Origin: Sorghum bicolor
Lineage: Eukaryota; Streptophyta; Magnoliopsida; Poales; Poaceae
NCBI RefSeq assembly: GCF_000003195.3
Contig: NC_012877.2
Coordinates: 31,294,966-31,358,965 of the forward strand
DNA length: 64,000 bases
Direction of reading: 5' to 3'
A program made the position numbers and the translations under genes. Of the stretch, positions 30,586 to 42,533 are shown piece after piece. Within the stretch, counting starts at the first letter, position 1. Every line of letters begins with the position of its first letter. Under the pieces are notes generated by a model that made no database searches, was not told the DNA's origin, and saw only the letters and a program-made list of their open reading frames with translations.

Positions 30586-33319
30586 TGTAACACCCAAAAT
30601 GTGAATTTCAATTAATAGGAATTAATTTGATTTATTTAAGTATTTTTGTGAGCATTTGAATCTAGCAAATAAATAATTTTGTGCAAATTAAAATTTATCA
30701 TAAGTTTAGAAACATGGTTGTGCATTCATGCTGGAGTATGGTATTTTTGGTGCTGGTTTTTTTGTTTTTATATTATCTGTTTTGCTCAAAACTCTTTTGA
30801 AAAAAATAATAAAAAGAAAATAAGAAGAAAACCTCCTCCCTGGGAACTGGCTGAAGGCCTGCCCATCTCCCCCGCGTGGACTCGGCCCAGCTCCGTTTCT
30901 CCCCCGGCCTTTTCTTTTCCACCGCAGCCCAGCAAGCCACGGCCCAAGCCGAGCAGCCGCGCGTCTCCCCTCCTTTCTCTTGGTCACTGGCTGCCGGGCC
31001 CTCCTCCTCCTGGTCGCTGACGTGCGGGGCCGTTGAGCGGCATATCCTTCTCCTTCCTCGCGCGTGTCCGGGAAGGATTTCCTCCCCCCCGACCAACTCA
31101 ATCCCGAAATCCGCGGGATATTCCTTGCCTAATGCGTCAACCGAGCGCTATAAAATGTCCTCCCCAACCCCGCAGCTCCCCCTTCGTATCTCCGTGCGAT
31201 TTAGCAACCCTAGCCGCCGTTTTCTTCAAGGTTGGGATCCCGCCGAAACCTGGAGCTCGCCAGTCCTCTCTGTCCTTTCCTAGGCCATGCCGAACCCCTT
31301 GGTGAGCTCGCCATTCTCCCCTCTTTCTTCCTGTGCCCGTGGCTCGTCTTTTGGTGGCCGGAATCGCGAATGGGAGGTCGCCGGTGAGCTACACGGTGGT
31401 GGCAATGGAGCTCCGCTGCGCCGGAGCAGGGGGGCGCCCGTCCGGCCTGCTGCTGTTTCCCCTGGAAGCGATCTCAGCCCTGGGATCGGACATCAACGAC
31501 CCAGAAACAAAGATACCCCTTCGATGTTTATTTCGCTAAAGAGCCCCTGCATTACTTTATTATTGAACCCGCGGTCCTTGGCGGTTTTCTCAGTTTACGC
31601 TTCTTAGTTTTGAAAACGTATTTCGTTTCGGCTGAGTCAGTTTACGATTTCGGTTATTTACACTTTTGCCAATGATTTTATAATGCTCATAAAATATTCA
31701 TTTTAACTCCGTTTTTGTCCATTCAAATTTTGTTAGATTCGTATTTACGAGCTCTACATGTTAGAAGTATTTATTATCTGTTTTGAAACTTTTTAATTCT
31801 GCAGTAGCATTTAATTAATTATTTCTCTATAGGAAATCTTAGAAAATTCATAACTTCCACGTTTTAATACCGATTTTCGTGAACTTTAGGATTCTGTGAT
31901 CGTAGCGCTGCGTAGAATATTTTCATAAACTTTTATCTTTGATTTCTCACTGTTGGTGTAATGTTCTAATTATAGCTTGTTTGCTTTGTGTATGATTGTC
32001 TACATTGGATTGCGTGTTGTTGATTGATGTTTGGGAATAGACGGTGAGCCGTACGTTGGTGATCAAGACCAAGCTTTTGAAGACCAGCAGGCTCAAGAGA
32101 GCTTTGATCAAGGCAAGTATAACTTGGGATCATCCTTATTACCTATTCACTAATAAATACACATATATATCATATGCATGATATCACCTTGTCGACCTTA
32201 GCAAAATCATAGATGATTGTTACCTGAATTCCTTGTTACCTACTTGATATGCATTTGGTGTAGATGTGCTAGTGCTTGATATAATCCATGATCTTGTAAG
32301 ATGATTAATAGCTATGCAATGAACGTTAAAAGAAGACAAATAACTATATGAGATCTTGTCTGTAAGTGATCATCGGGACAACAGTGCAACCATGAGGGCT
32401 ATAATGGCTCTGGCTTTAGCTTAGTATGAAGACCTTTTCTAACTTGTTAGAGGTTACCCAAAAGGGCGGAGGGGCTGAACTATTTTGGGTATAGTGTGGC
32501 CTCTATCTGTATGTGTATAGGCTATGAGTCATTGTGCCATCGGAAGGGGGGCTCTATATCTGCGCGCAAAGGAAACCTTGCAGCCCTAACATGTTAGACA
32601 AACTTTTAAAAGGCTTCATAGTGATCCCTGCCGACCTCCCTAGGAAGGGGGTTAAGAGATTAGCTACCTCGGGCGAAAGGCTAAATCATGACTCATGGGT
32701 AAAGATGTACAACCTCTGCAGAGTGTTAAAAACTGGTATACTAGCCGTGCTCACGGTTATGAGCGGCCTTGGGGGTTCTTGCTGCAACGACGATGAGCTT
32801 GTTAAGTTGTTATGTTCATTTGATTATCGTTTATGCTAAGAATTAATTATGCTTACACTTGATCATGTGATTAATGGATTATTTATGCTACCTTGACATT
32901 TGCTATTTAATTATGAATATGCTATCCACTATTAAAAGCTAAATGCAGTCAAACCAGTGTCAGCTATTTGAGCCTCATGAACCCCTGGTTATACTTGTTG
33001 AGTACGATATGTGCTCACTCTTGCAATTTCCCAACACTCAAGGTTATGCTAATGATGATGATTAGAATGAGGACTATCGCTATGAGTATTAGGTTGGAGT
33101 CAACCAGTCAACAGTGTCCCTGTGTGGAGCTTCCGTCAAGAGCGTTGTTTAATCTTATTATCATCTTTGTATGAGACTATGTGATTCATTATTGTTCCGC
33201 TATGTAATAAACACTACAATGGTACATTTGAGATTTGTCTACATATGTGTGCGACTGTTTCTGGGGCACATATGAGTCTTTTACGCATCCTATTTTGTTC
33301 TTAAAATATGGGTGTGACA
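30586..33319 (+). mobile_element. 5' LTR of chromovirus H (Tekay-like), 2734 bp
   Basis: Starts TGTAACACCC and ends GTGTGACA, followed at 33323 by a primer site. It has a GC-rich segment at 30830-31500, a TATAAAA box at 31149-31155 and AT-rich sequence after. Long LTRs of this plan are typical of Tekay/Del chromoviruses. Overlapping ORFs in the GC-rich segment are incidental. Confidence 0.88.
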
Positions 33320-33322
33320 AAT

Positions 33323-33334
33323 TGGTATCAGAGC
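33323..33334 (+). other. Primer-binding site of H, initiator tRNA-Met
   Basis: TGGTATCAGAGC lies three bases after the LTR. It is the classical initiator-methionine tRNA site of Ty3/gypsy chromoviruses. Confidence 0.92.
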
Positions 33335-33513
33335 TTTGTTGACTGTAGGACGCAAACCTAGTTAGCAATGGTCGAAAATTTAGGTTCTTTATTTTACTTA
33401 CTTCATGCTTCCCACTATGGTCTTGTTATTTGCTAAAAGTTTTATGCTTCTCTATCTTGCTCTATTGTGAAATTATTGCATCCATCTGATCTATGTCTAA
33501 AAACTTTTTGTAG

Positions 33514-33605
33514 ATGCCGCCCCGTACCCGTAGTGCTGCACGCATGGCTACTGAGGAGTACCGTGCCTTGCTCAACCCAAGAGGACAGCATGTGGAAGGT
33601 GTTCC
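33514..33605 (+). pseudogene. Gag of chromovirus H, N-terminus
   Basis: Begins MPPRTRSAARMATEEYRAL at ATG 33514, about 190 bases after the primer site. It is cut after some 30 codons by the LTR of E1 at 33606. The downstream part is at 40868-41770. Confidence 0.75.
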
Positions 33606-34333
33606 TGTTGACACCATTTTTGGACACGTATCTTTTGACGTGCACCTGGAATTAGTAAAGTATAGATCGGCAGATAAAGCAACGGTAACTAGTCTGCAAG
33701 GAAGTTGCCGATGAGGGTGGTTGCCGATGAGGAAACAATTAAATGTGACTAAGTCCATAGGTGGTGACGTGTTCGTGCCGATGACCGGTGTCAGTGTTTG
33801 CCGATGGCCACAACAGGAGGTCTACCGATAGTTCTGAAGAAAAGCGTGGAGGTTGCCGATTGAATCGTGGCGGTGTCCCGATCGGCTACGGGGGATAGTT
33901 TGGTGTTTTCCTTAGTTATTAGAATTCGTTTTGCGTACGATTTCCGTTTAATTTGGAATTTGAGTACTAGTTGTGTCTGGTTGTAATTCTTCGGACACGG
34001 TATAAATATAGACCCTAGGGTAATGTAATGTGAGATCTATCAATCAATGAAACACAAGTTTTTACTTATATTCCAGCATCTACTTTTCGACGACTTCGTC
34101 ATATTTTTCCTTTTTACTACAAGTTCTTAGGAATTCGTCGACTTAAGCTCGACGTGTTCTCAAGTTCCGCGTGAGCACCTCTTGGCCATGACATCCGGGC
34201 GCATCGCTGTTGTCGGGACCAAAGTGTTCAAGTTATCACCTTTGTCGATTGCAAGGACAAATCGGCTGGCACGCCTTAACATTTGAATCGGGTATTAGAC
34301 CTTTGTGTTTGCAAATCAGCTTTTGCATCAACA
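33606..34333 (+). repeat. 5' LTR of E1, 728 bp
   Basis: TGTTGACACC to GCATCAACA. TATAAATA box at 34001-34008. GCCGAT or ATCGGC occurs eight times by eye. It is homologous to the E2 LTR at 41771. Confidence 0.9.
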
Positions 34334-34340
34334 CATCTTT

Positions 34341-34358
34341 TGGCACGCTCGGTGGGAC
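34341..34358 (+). other. Primer-binding site of E1
   Basis: TGGCACGCTCGGTGGGAC lies seven bases after the LTR; E2 has TGGCACGCCCAGTGGGAC at the same place. The TGGC start implies a tRNA ending GCCA. I could not name the tRNA with certainty. Confidence 0.7.
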
Positions 34359-34378
34359 AATTCAAGATCAAGATCAAC

Positions 34379-37256
34379 ATGGCGAATACCAAGTTCGACT
34401 TGGAGAACGTCATCCCCGTGATGGAAGCCAATCTCAGAGATGAGCAGACGTAAGCTATTGCCAAGGCCATGGACGACTACAAGCAGCATTGCTTAAAATC
34501 CTTAAGTATTAACAGGAGAGGCGAGGTGATCCAAAAGGAAGCATTGCCGGCACCTCGGCAAATTACTTTCGAAGCCAATCCTGGCAAACTTCAAGACATG
34601 GTTGACAATCTATTAACCGTGCCTTGATCAATCAAGCTAGTGTGCTGTCTAATACGGTTTTCAATGCCGTAGCTAGAACTTTCAAGGAAGGACAATTGCC
34701 ACCAAATTATGTGGGTCCTGCCTATCATCAGCCGGGGTCATCATTGGTTACAGCTCCATCGGCTATTACAGCTGTTGCGGGTACAGAGGTTACTTCTCCT
34801 CCAAGTACATTGGGATTACTAATGCACAAACTACACCGATGACGACCGATCCATCAACATCAGACGGGCAAATCAAGCTTGCTACAGATCTATTGGCATG
34901 GGCAATGTCAGGTTCTATTCCTCCCAACTGGTGCGGTTATGGTATGCCCCCAGAGATGATGCTGAAGACTCCTGGGACGTCTCAAGTGGCTGATTTGACA
35001 GGCAAGGCTCCTATGGCATCGGCACCTCCAAATCTACCGATGAACCAGAGTCCCCAGTACACTACAACTACTACTGCAAGGCCTTACACTGGGAATTCTC
35101 AAGTTCCAACGTTCCAAATGCCTAACGCATCATCAGATTCCATGCCGACGCAACAGAGGTTTATGACATATCTAGGGTATGTCAATTCAATGATGATGCC
35201 CAATTACCAGTCATCGGCAGGGCCTATGCCGATGAATCCTAATAGTGGATGGACAGGGCAGCTGGTCTTTCCACAAATGCCTCAGCAAAATCATCAGGCT
35301 CCAGGGTTTCAACAAGGCCTAATCCAGCCTGGATTTCAGAATCAAGGGTTGGCCAACCAACCGATGAATCTTGGCCAGCAGATCGGTGGCCAGCATATTG
35401 GTGGTCAAATGATGAACCCGATGTTCCATGTAGATCGTGCACCGCAGAAACACGTGGAAGCATATCACCAGATGCCGGATCCGCAACCGCCCCATCGGCA
35501 AGATGCCGATGCTTATTGGGCCGATAAGATAGCTGAAGTAATGAGGGACCAATTTAGGATAAAACCCAAAGTCAACACTTACTCTTATCAGACACCGTAT
35601 CCTCCTGCATATGATTTAATTTCACTTCCAAATCGGTACAAAGTACCATATTTCACTAAGTTTTCTGGACAGGATGATACATCAACTATGGAGCATTTCA
35701 ACAGGTTCATCATACAATGTGGGGAAGCTGCTAACAGAGATGAGTTAAGAGTTCATCTGTTCTCATCATCTTTGTCTGGATCGGCTTTTACATGGTTTAT
35801 CTCGTTACCTCCCAACTCAGTGATCACTTGGGCCAATCTAGAGAAGCAGTTCCACTAAGACTTCTTCTCTGGAGTTCATGAAAAGACGATTAACGATTTG
35901 GTCAGATTGAAACAGCGTAATGATGAATCGGTTGAAAGCTTTGTGCAAAGATTGCGAGAGGTCAAGAATAAGTGCTATAGTCTGGTTCTGGATGATCGGT
36001 AGCTAGCCGATTTGGCTTTCTAGGGATTGTTGCCACATATCAGAGACAAATATGCGTCTCAGGAGTTCGAGAGTCTGAGTCATTTGGTACAGAGGATTTC
36101 TAACCAAGATATTAAGCCTTTTGAACCCAAAAGGGCATGGAATAAAAAGGTGTCACTTGTCGATGAGGCAGCAAGCTCAGATTCTGATGAAGAACCAGTT
36201 ATCGGTTTGGCAGAGTGGGTGAAAAATAAGAAGCCAATGTCTTGCTCTTTTGGGCATAAAGAGCCTGAAAAGTTTGCATTTGACATCACCAAGGCCGATA
36301 GGATATTTGATTTTCTACTTCAGGAAGGGCAAATCAAATTGTCACCCAATCATGTGATTCCATCGGCTGAAGAATTAAAAAAGATGAAGTATTGCAAGTG
36401 GCACAATGCAACGTCTCACAGCACCAATGAGTGCAAGGTTTTTAGGCAGCAGCTGCAATCGGCTATAGAATCCGGGAGGATCAAATTTGATAATTCTAAA
36501 GCTCAGAAGCTGATGAAGATCGATCAACATCCTTTCCTAACAAATATGTTGGATGCTAAAGGAAAGACCAAGGTCTTGACGTCAGAAGCAGCTGAAAGAA
36601 GTGCATCGGTGGATCCTCAACATCAGATTACTGTTGCTGATGCCAAAGGAAAGGGCTTGATCCAGGAGGGAACTAGCTCAGGAAGGCCTCCCCAATCTGG
36701 CATTGTGATAACTCATAGAAGGCATCGAGAAACTTGGCAGCAACGCGAGGATCGGTATTGGCGCCAGCAGGAAGACTATCGTCGGGAAGAAGAAAGACGC
36801 CGATGAGAATGGAACCGACATAAGGATCACTGGAACTGCCCGTTCTTCATCCATTGCTGGGAGCAGAATATTAAATTGCCCACTGTTAGAGATTGCCCTG
36901 AATGCAATGGTTATGACCAGTATGATAGACCTAATCGGCAGTATCATAACGATGGTCGGCGATTTGATGGGTCGATTAGGGGGAGGACTTCAATTCATGA
37001 TCAGCTGGGGGGCAGGCTCAGTGTGCATGATAGGCTCAGTGACCGTGTTGAGTACTTTCCTAGGAACCAAGAGGAGCTTGAAGAGATGGCAAATGCTCAA
37101 GTTCCCGATGAGTTCATATTTTGCAGAGATGCTAATACTTACCGAGTGGAGTCGAGGGAAATTCATCGTCCATCGGTAAGGCAGCCTCAATGGTGTCCAG
37201 AAGGGTTGACTAGGATGCGGAAAAGAAGGCTACAACGTGAATGGCAAGAAAACTAG
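34379..37256 (+). pseudogene. Tat gag of E1, broken
   Basis: Starts at ATG 34379 (MANTKFDLENVIPVMEANLRDEQ). A Gln/Pro/Met-rich middle (35200-35500) is followed by the capsid-like core: VPYFTKFSGQDDTSTMEHFNRF, then LFSSSLSGSAFTWF. The C-terminal part has KYCKWHNATSHSTNECKVF, a Cys/His knuckle-like motif, and the acidic/basic stretch to CPECNGYDQYDRPN. Stops or frame changes occur near 34450, 34610, 34840, 35856, 36000, 36804 and 37254. E2 carries a close relative (42534-43957). Confidence 0.85.
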
Positions 37257-38002
37257 AATAAGGGAGAGAATTCTAGCCAATCTGGAGATCAGCAGCAACC
37301 GGATCCTAAGGGAAAAGGGCCATCGGCAGATGTTAACATGGTATTTATGTTGCCGATGGAGTTCCTTGCGCCGTCTAGCGATGATGAGGAATTAGATTTT
37401 TCCGACCAGATAGCTCAGTTGGCTCTGGATCCGATGACGGCTGTCTTTGAAAAGCCTGCCGACAATGAAAGGCAGCATCTTAAAGCTCTGTTCGTCAAAG
37501 GAAGAGTTGATGGTTAGCCGATGACCAAGATATTAATTGATGGTGGGGCTGCTATTAACATCATGCAGTATGCAGTCTATCGGAAACATGGGAAAGGGGA
37601 TCAAGATTTGACCAAGACCGATATGATGCTGAAAGATTTTGAAGGAAATGTGTCTCCGGTTAAGGGGGCAATATGCGTTGAGTTGACCATCAGCAGCAAA
37701 ACCTTGCCGACAATTTTCTTCGTGATTAGTGGAAAGGGTTCTTATAATCTGCTGCTAGGGAGAGATTGGATTCATGCCAATTGATGCATCCCCTCTACAA
37801 TGCACCAATGCTTGGTTCAGTGGATAGGTGACAAAATCGAAATTGTCCCAGGAGATTCTTCTTATGTCATTGCATCGGCAGAGGCAGATACTTATGAGAG
37901 GACTAGGTGTATCTCAGGGGAGATTTGGGAGGAAGATTTCCTCGAAGTTGCCGATTATGAAATTCCACCGATCCAAGCAGTCGGTTCTGATGAAGAGTTT
38001 TA
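37257..38002 (+). pseudogene. Tat protease of E1
   Basis: Coding after gag. The retropepsin domain is open from 37521, with active-site ILIDGGAAINIM and a later NLLLGRDWIH near 37750. Its catalytic D-G-G is a known variant of D-S/T-G. Stops flank it (37516, 37782), and an acidic spacer leads to RT. It would cut the polyprotein. Confidence 0.82.
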
Positions 38003-39558
38003 ATGGATAGGTTCGCCGATGATGGAAAATTAGGCCAGGGGTTCACATCGGCTGATGATTTAGTACTGGTAGCTATAGGTAACGGTGATAAGCCTAGACC
38101 TACTTTTATTAGTGCTAAGTTAAATTCTGAGTGTAAGCAACAGTTAACTGATTTGCTAAAGGAATATAAAGATTGCTTTGCTTGGGATTATACTGAGATG
38201 CCTAGTTTAGACTGATCTATTGTTGAACATCGGTTGCCTATCAAGTCCGGATTTCGGCCACATCAGCAGTCAGCTCGCCGATGCAATCCTAATATTCTTC
38301 CTGATATTAAGGCCGAAATAACTAAGCTTATCGAAGCCAAATTTATTCGGCAGTGTCGCTGTGCCGAGTGGATTTCCAATGTTGTTCCAGTTTACAAGAA
38401 AAATGGGAAGCTTCGAGTTTGCATTGATTTCAGGAATCTTAACAAGGCCACGCCGATGGATGGTTACCCAATGGCAGTTGCCGATTTACTAGTTGATGCT
38501 GCAGCTAGACATTGGATTATTAGCTTCATGGATGGCAATGCAGGGTATAATCAGATATTCATGGCTGAGGAAGATATCCCAAAAACTGCATTTAGATGTC
38601 CTGGTCATGTTGGATTGTTTGAGTGGATAGTCATGACCTTTGGCTTGAAAAATGCTGGTGCTACTTATCAAAGGGCCATGAATTTTATCTTTCATGAGTT
38701 CATCGGCAAATTGGTAGAAATTTATATTGATGATGTGGTGGTTAAGTCTGGAGATTTCCAAAAGCATCTTGCCGATCTGCGAAAAGTGTTAGAATGTACA
38801 AGGAAACATGGTTTAAAGATGAACCCTAACAAATGTGCATTTGGCGTATCTGCAGGACAATTTCTTGGTTTCATGGTGCATCAAAGGGGAATTGAAATTA
38901 GTAGACGATCTATTGATGCTATCAATAAATAGTTGCCCCTACCAACAAAACTGAACTCCACTCCTTGATCGGCAAGGTGAATTTTATCAGGCGGTTCATA
39001 TCTAATTTGTCTGGTAAAATTCATGCTTTTAGTCCTTTGCTTAAATTAAAAGCCGATCAAGAGTTTATATGGGGGCAAGAGCAACAGTCGGCTCTGGATG
39101 AAATCAAGAAATATTTAACAAATCCTCCAGTCTTGATTCCACCACAACAAGGAAAGCCCTTCAGATTATATTTGTCTACCGATGGAATAGTCATCGGTTC
39201 GGTTTTGATTCAAGAATTTGAAGGGAAGGAGCGTGTGATTTACTATTTAAGCAGAAGGCTGATTGATGCTGAGACCAGGTATTCGGCTATTGAAAAATTT
39301 TGTTTATGCCTATATTTCTCATGCATTAAGTTGAGGCACTATTTGTTATCGGCCGAATGCACTGTTATATGCAAAGATGATGTGGTCCGATATATGCTAT
39401 CTATGCCGATTATGAGTGGCAGGATCGGTAAGTGCATTTTGGCACTGTCGGAATTCGATCTGCGTTACGAATCGGCTAAAGAGGTTAAAGGACAGATTAT
39501 GGCCGATTTTGTGACTCAACATTGCGGTGTAGTGGAGACTTTGGAAATTATGCCTTAG
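38003..39558 (+). pseudogene. Tat RT and first RNase H of E1
   Basis: RT has PVYKKNGKLRVCIDFRNLNKA, FMDGNAGYNQIFMAEED and KTAFRCPGHVGLFEWIVM. The catalytic box is EIYIDDVVVKS near 38730. There is a stop at 38216 and a stop plus frame change at 38930-38965. The RNase H region follows with LYLSTDGIVIGSVLIQEF, YSAIEKFCLCLYFSCIKLRHYL and IMADFV. Residues differ from active RNase H at several positions, which is expected for the degenerate first RNase H of Tat elements. Confidence 0.87.
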
Positions 39559-39896
39559 ACGCTCTTCTTTGATGGATCTACGTGTGACCGGGCGGCGGGA
39601 ATCGGCATAGTATTAATTTCCCCGCAGGGAAGGAAGTATGAGTTCTCTTTGCCGATTGTTGCTACGTCAACGAATAATCAAGCCGAGTATCAAGCATTGA
39701 TCAAGGGGTTGGAATTGTTAAAAGAAGTTCATGCTGATGCTGTTGAAATCTTCGGGGATTCTATGCTGGTTATAAATCAATTGGCTGGAAGTTATGAATG
39801 CCGAAGTGAAGTTCTGATAACTTATTACGAAAAGAGTATGCAACTATTAAGGGAATTCAAAGATTTCAGCATGCCTCGAGATATCAGCCCATATTG
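39559..39896 (+). pseudogene. Second RNase H-like domain of E1
   Basis: FDGSTC with ITV-like ISPQG flanks near 39570-39630, then STNNQAEYQALIKGLELL and EIFGDSMLVINQL. Asp, Glu and Asp of an RNase H fold are visible. A second RNase H after the first is a hallmark of the Tat clade, which supports the assignment. There is a stop before it (39556) and one at its end. Confidence 0.8.
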
Positions 39897-40867
39897 AGTA
39901 CAGTATCGGCAATTAGTGCCGATGATTGGAGAAAAGAAATTATTGATTATTTAAAGGATCCATCTAAGAAGGTTGAGAGGCGTGTTCGGTTTCTAGCTAC
40001 TAAGTATGTGCTCCTCGAGGATGAATTGTATTATCGAACAATCAATGGAGTTCTTCTCAAGTGCTTAAGTAATGATGAAGCTAAAAGCTTGATGGGGGAA
40101 ATCCATGAAGGAGTGTGTGGAGCACATCAGTCGGCCTTTAAGATGAAATGGATGATTAGGAGAAATGGGTATTATTGGCCGACCATACTCGAGGATTGCT
40201 TTAAATATTTCAAAGGGTGTCAAGGATGTCAGAAGTTTGGCAATGTTCAAAGGGTGCCCGCATCGGCCATGAATCCCATTATTAAACCTTGGCCGTTCCG
40301 GGGATGGGCTATTGATCTGATCGGTCAGATTTACCCACCATCAAGAAAAGGGCATAAATTCATCTTAGTTGCTACTGATTATTTCACCAAGTGGGTTGAG
40401 GCTATTCCTTTGAAAAAAGTTACATCGGCCAATATGATTGATTTTGTGAAAGAGCATATTATTTACCGATTTGGTATTCCTCAAACGATTACTACCGATC
40501 AGGGTACTATGTTTACATCGGGAGAGTTTGATGAATTTGCAATCGGTATGGGAATTAAAGTATTGAACTCTTCTCCTTATTATGCTCAAGCCAATGGGCA
40601 TGCCGAAGCATCTAACAAAGGAATTATTAAGCTCATCAAACGGAAGATTGAAGAAAATCCTAGGAGGTGGCATACATTGTTAAATGAAGCTTTATTGTCG
40701 TATCGGATGGCTTGTCATGGGTCGACCAAAGTTTCGCCTTATCAGTTGGTGTATGGACACGATGCTGTGTTACCATGGGAGATTAAAACTAGATCTAGGT
40801 GACTCTCTTTTAAAGATCAGCTGACTGCCGATGACTATGCTTCTTTAATGAAAGACGAGTTGGATGA
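39897..40867 (+). pseudogene. Tat integrase of E1, C-terminus lost
   Basis: The HHCC zinc part (GEIHEGVCGAHQS, CQGCQKFG) precedes the DDE core with WAIDLIGQIYPPS, TDQGTMFTS and YYAQANGHAEASNKG; all three acidic residues are there. Nearly open from 39894 to 40802. A stop at 40800 and loss of the C-terminal domain at 40867 follow. It joins directly to gag of H at a GATGATGCATG string. Confidence 0.88.
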
Positions 40868-41770
40868 TGCATGTTTTCATGCAGCACTTACAACAGCAAC
40901 CTCCACCACCACCACCACCTGTTCATGTGAGGGATAAGCGTGGGGAGTTTATGAAGGGAAGACCCCTTCAGTATTTACACACTCAGCTGATCCCATGGAG
41001 GCAGATGATTGGTTACGTGCTGTGGAGAGGCAACTGAACATAGCACAGTGCAATGTCTTGGAGAAGGTGTTGTATGCTTCTGGACAGCTTCAGGGGGCAG
41101 CTCAGACATGGTGGGAGTCATATCAAGCTGCTCGTCCCAACAATGCTCCTCCTATCACATAGCTAGAATTTTGTAGAGACTTCAGAGCTCAACCAAGAAG
41201 AATTCAGATCACTCAGGATGGGCTCCATGACTGTGGCAGAATATCATGACACATTTGAACAGTTGGCTCGCTATACTCCAAATGATGTCAGAGAAGATGC
41301 TGATAAGCAGCACTTGTTCATGAAGGGCTTATACTATGAACTCAGGTTGCAGCTGGCAGGAAACACTTATCCTACCTTTCAAGCTCTGGTGAATCATGCT
41401 ATAGTGTTAGACAACATGCGCAAGGGGCAAGATAAGAAGAGAAGGATGCTGGCACAAGGTTTCAGGAGCAACAACCGTCAGCGCTTCAATTCTCAGCGAG
41501 GCCATCAGCAGAGGTTCTAGGGACCAGTTAGTCAGTGGAACCGCAACCAGCAACCTCAACGTTTCCAGAATCAATCACAAAGTGGGAACCAACGTCCTAC
41601 ATTCTAGCAACGGAATCCTAGACAACAACAGAGTAGTCAGCAGACACACCGCTCAGGAAATTCAAATGCTACCCCCATGAAGAAGAGTGCTACCAATACG
41701 CCTATGAGGTGTTTCCAGTGTGGGAAGGAAGGGCATATGTCATACGATTGTCCAGAGAAGTTTAACAAGC
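40868..41770 (+). pseudogene. Gag of chromovirus H, central and C-terminal part
   Basis: A Gln/Pro run (HLQQQPPPPPPPVHVRDKRG) precedes the capsid-like core in shifting frames. The open part 41218-41520 has MTVAEYHDTFEQLARYTP, EDADKQHLFMKGL and LRLQLAG. A Gln/Asn/Arg-rich linker leads to the CCHC knuckle CFQCGKEGHMSYDC near 41710-41750. E2 inserted just after it at 41771. The stretch between the N-terminus at 33514-33605 and here was lost with the E1 end. Confidence 0.85.
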
Positions 41771-42487
41771 TGTTGACGCCGTTTTTTGGACACGTACCCA
41801 GGGACCTATGGAGTATAGATCGGCAGGTGGAGCAACGGTAACTGGTCTGCAGAAGAGTTGCCGTTGAGGATAGTTGCCGATGAAGAGACGATTGAATATG
41901 ACTAAGTTCATGGGTGGTGACATGTTCTTACCGATGATCAATGTCGGTGTTTGCCGATGGCCATAACAGAAAGGCTGCCGATGACTCTAAAGGGAAGCGT
42001 GGAGATTGCCGATCGATCTGTGGTGGTGTCCTAGTCGGTTACAAGAGGGTAGTTTTATGTTTTCCTTAGTTATTTAAATTCGTTTTGTATACAGATTCTG
42101 TTTAAATTGGAATTCGAGTCCTAGTCGTGTCTGATTGTAGCTCTTTGAGCAGGGTATGAATGTAGACCCTAGGGCCTTGTAATGAGATATCTATCAATCA
42201 ATCACACACAAGTTTGTACTCATATTCCAGCATCTACTTTTTCGACGACTTTGTCATATTTTCCTTTTTTCTACGAGTTCTTAGGAGTTCGTTGACTTAA
42301 GCTCGGCGTATTCTCGAGTTCCGCGTGAATACCTCTTGGCCGTGACATCTGGGCGCATCGCTGTTGTCGGGACCAAAGTATTCGAGTTATCACCTTTGAC
42401 GATAGTAAGGTCAAATCGGCTGGCACACCTTAACGTTTGAATCGGGTATTAGCCCTTTGTGTTTGCAGATCAGCTTTTGCACCAACA
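41771..42487 (+). repeat. 5' LTR of E2, 717 bp
   Basis: TGTTGACGCC to GCACCAACA. Homologous to the E1 LTR; the TATA box is altered to TATGAAT near 42155. It carries several GCCGAT hexamers. Confidence 0.9.
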
Positions 42488-42494
42488 CATCTTT

Positions 42495-42512
42495 TGGCAC
42501 GCCCAGTGGGAC
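42495..42512 (+). other. Primer-binding site of E2
   Basis: TGGCACGCCCAGTGGGAC, the same position relative to the LTR as in E1, with two base differences. Confidence 0.7.
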
Positions 42513-42533
42513 CGATCCAAGATCAAGATCGAC

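Larger units (their letters stand above)
33606..40867 (+). mobile_element. Tat-clade element E1, 3' end missing
   Basis: A 5' LTR, primer site, gag, protease, RT, RNase H, a second (archaeal-type-like) RNase H and integrase in order, inserted in the gag of H. Integrase breaks off at 40867 and gag of H follows directly. The 3' region, the 3' LTR and part of the host gag were therefore deleted together. It contains many stops and frameshifts. GCCGAT/ATCGGC is strongly over-represented throughout. Confidence 0.9.

Noticed and set aside
30679..31607. Several overlapping ORFs on both strands
   Set aside because: They sit in the GC-rich first third of the H LTR, overlap in many frames and carry no motifs; GC-rich sequence has few stops.
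34141..34360. Possible tRNA gene near the TGGCACGC string
   Set aside because: Only the primer-binding complement is present; no cloverleaf or internal A/B boxes could be made out.
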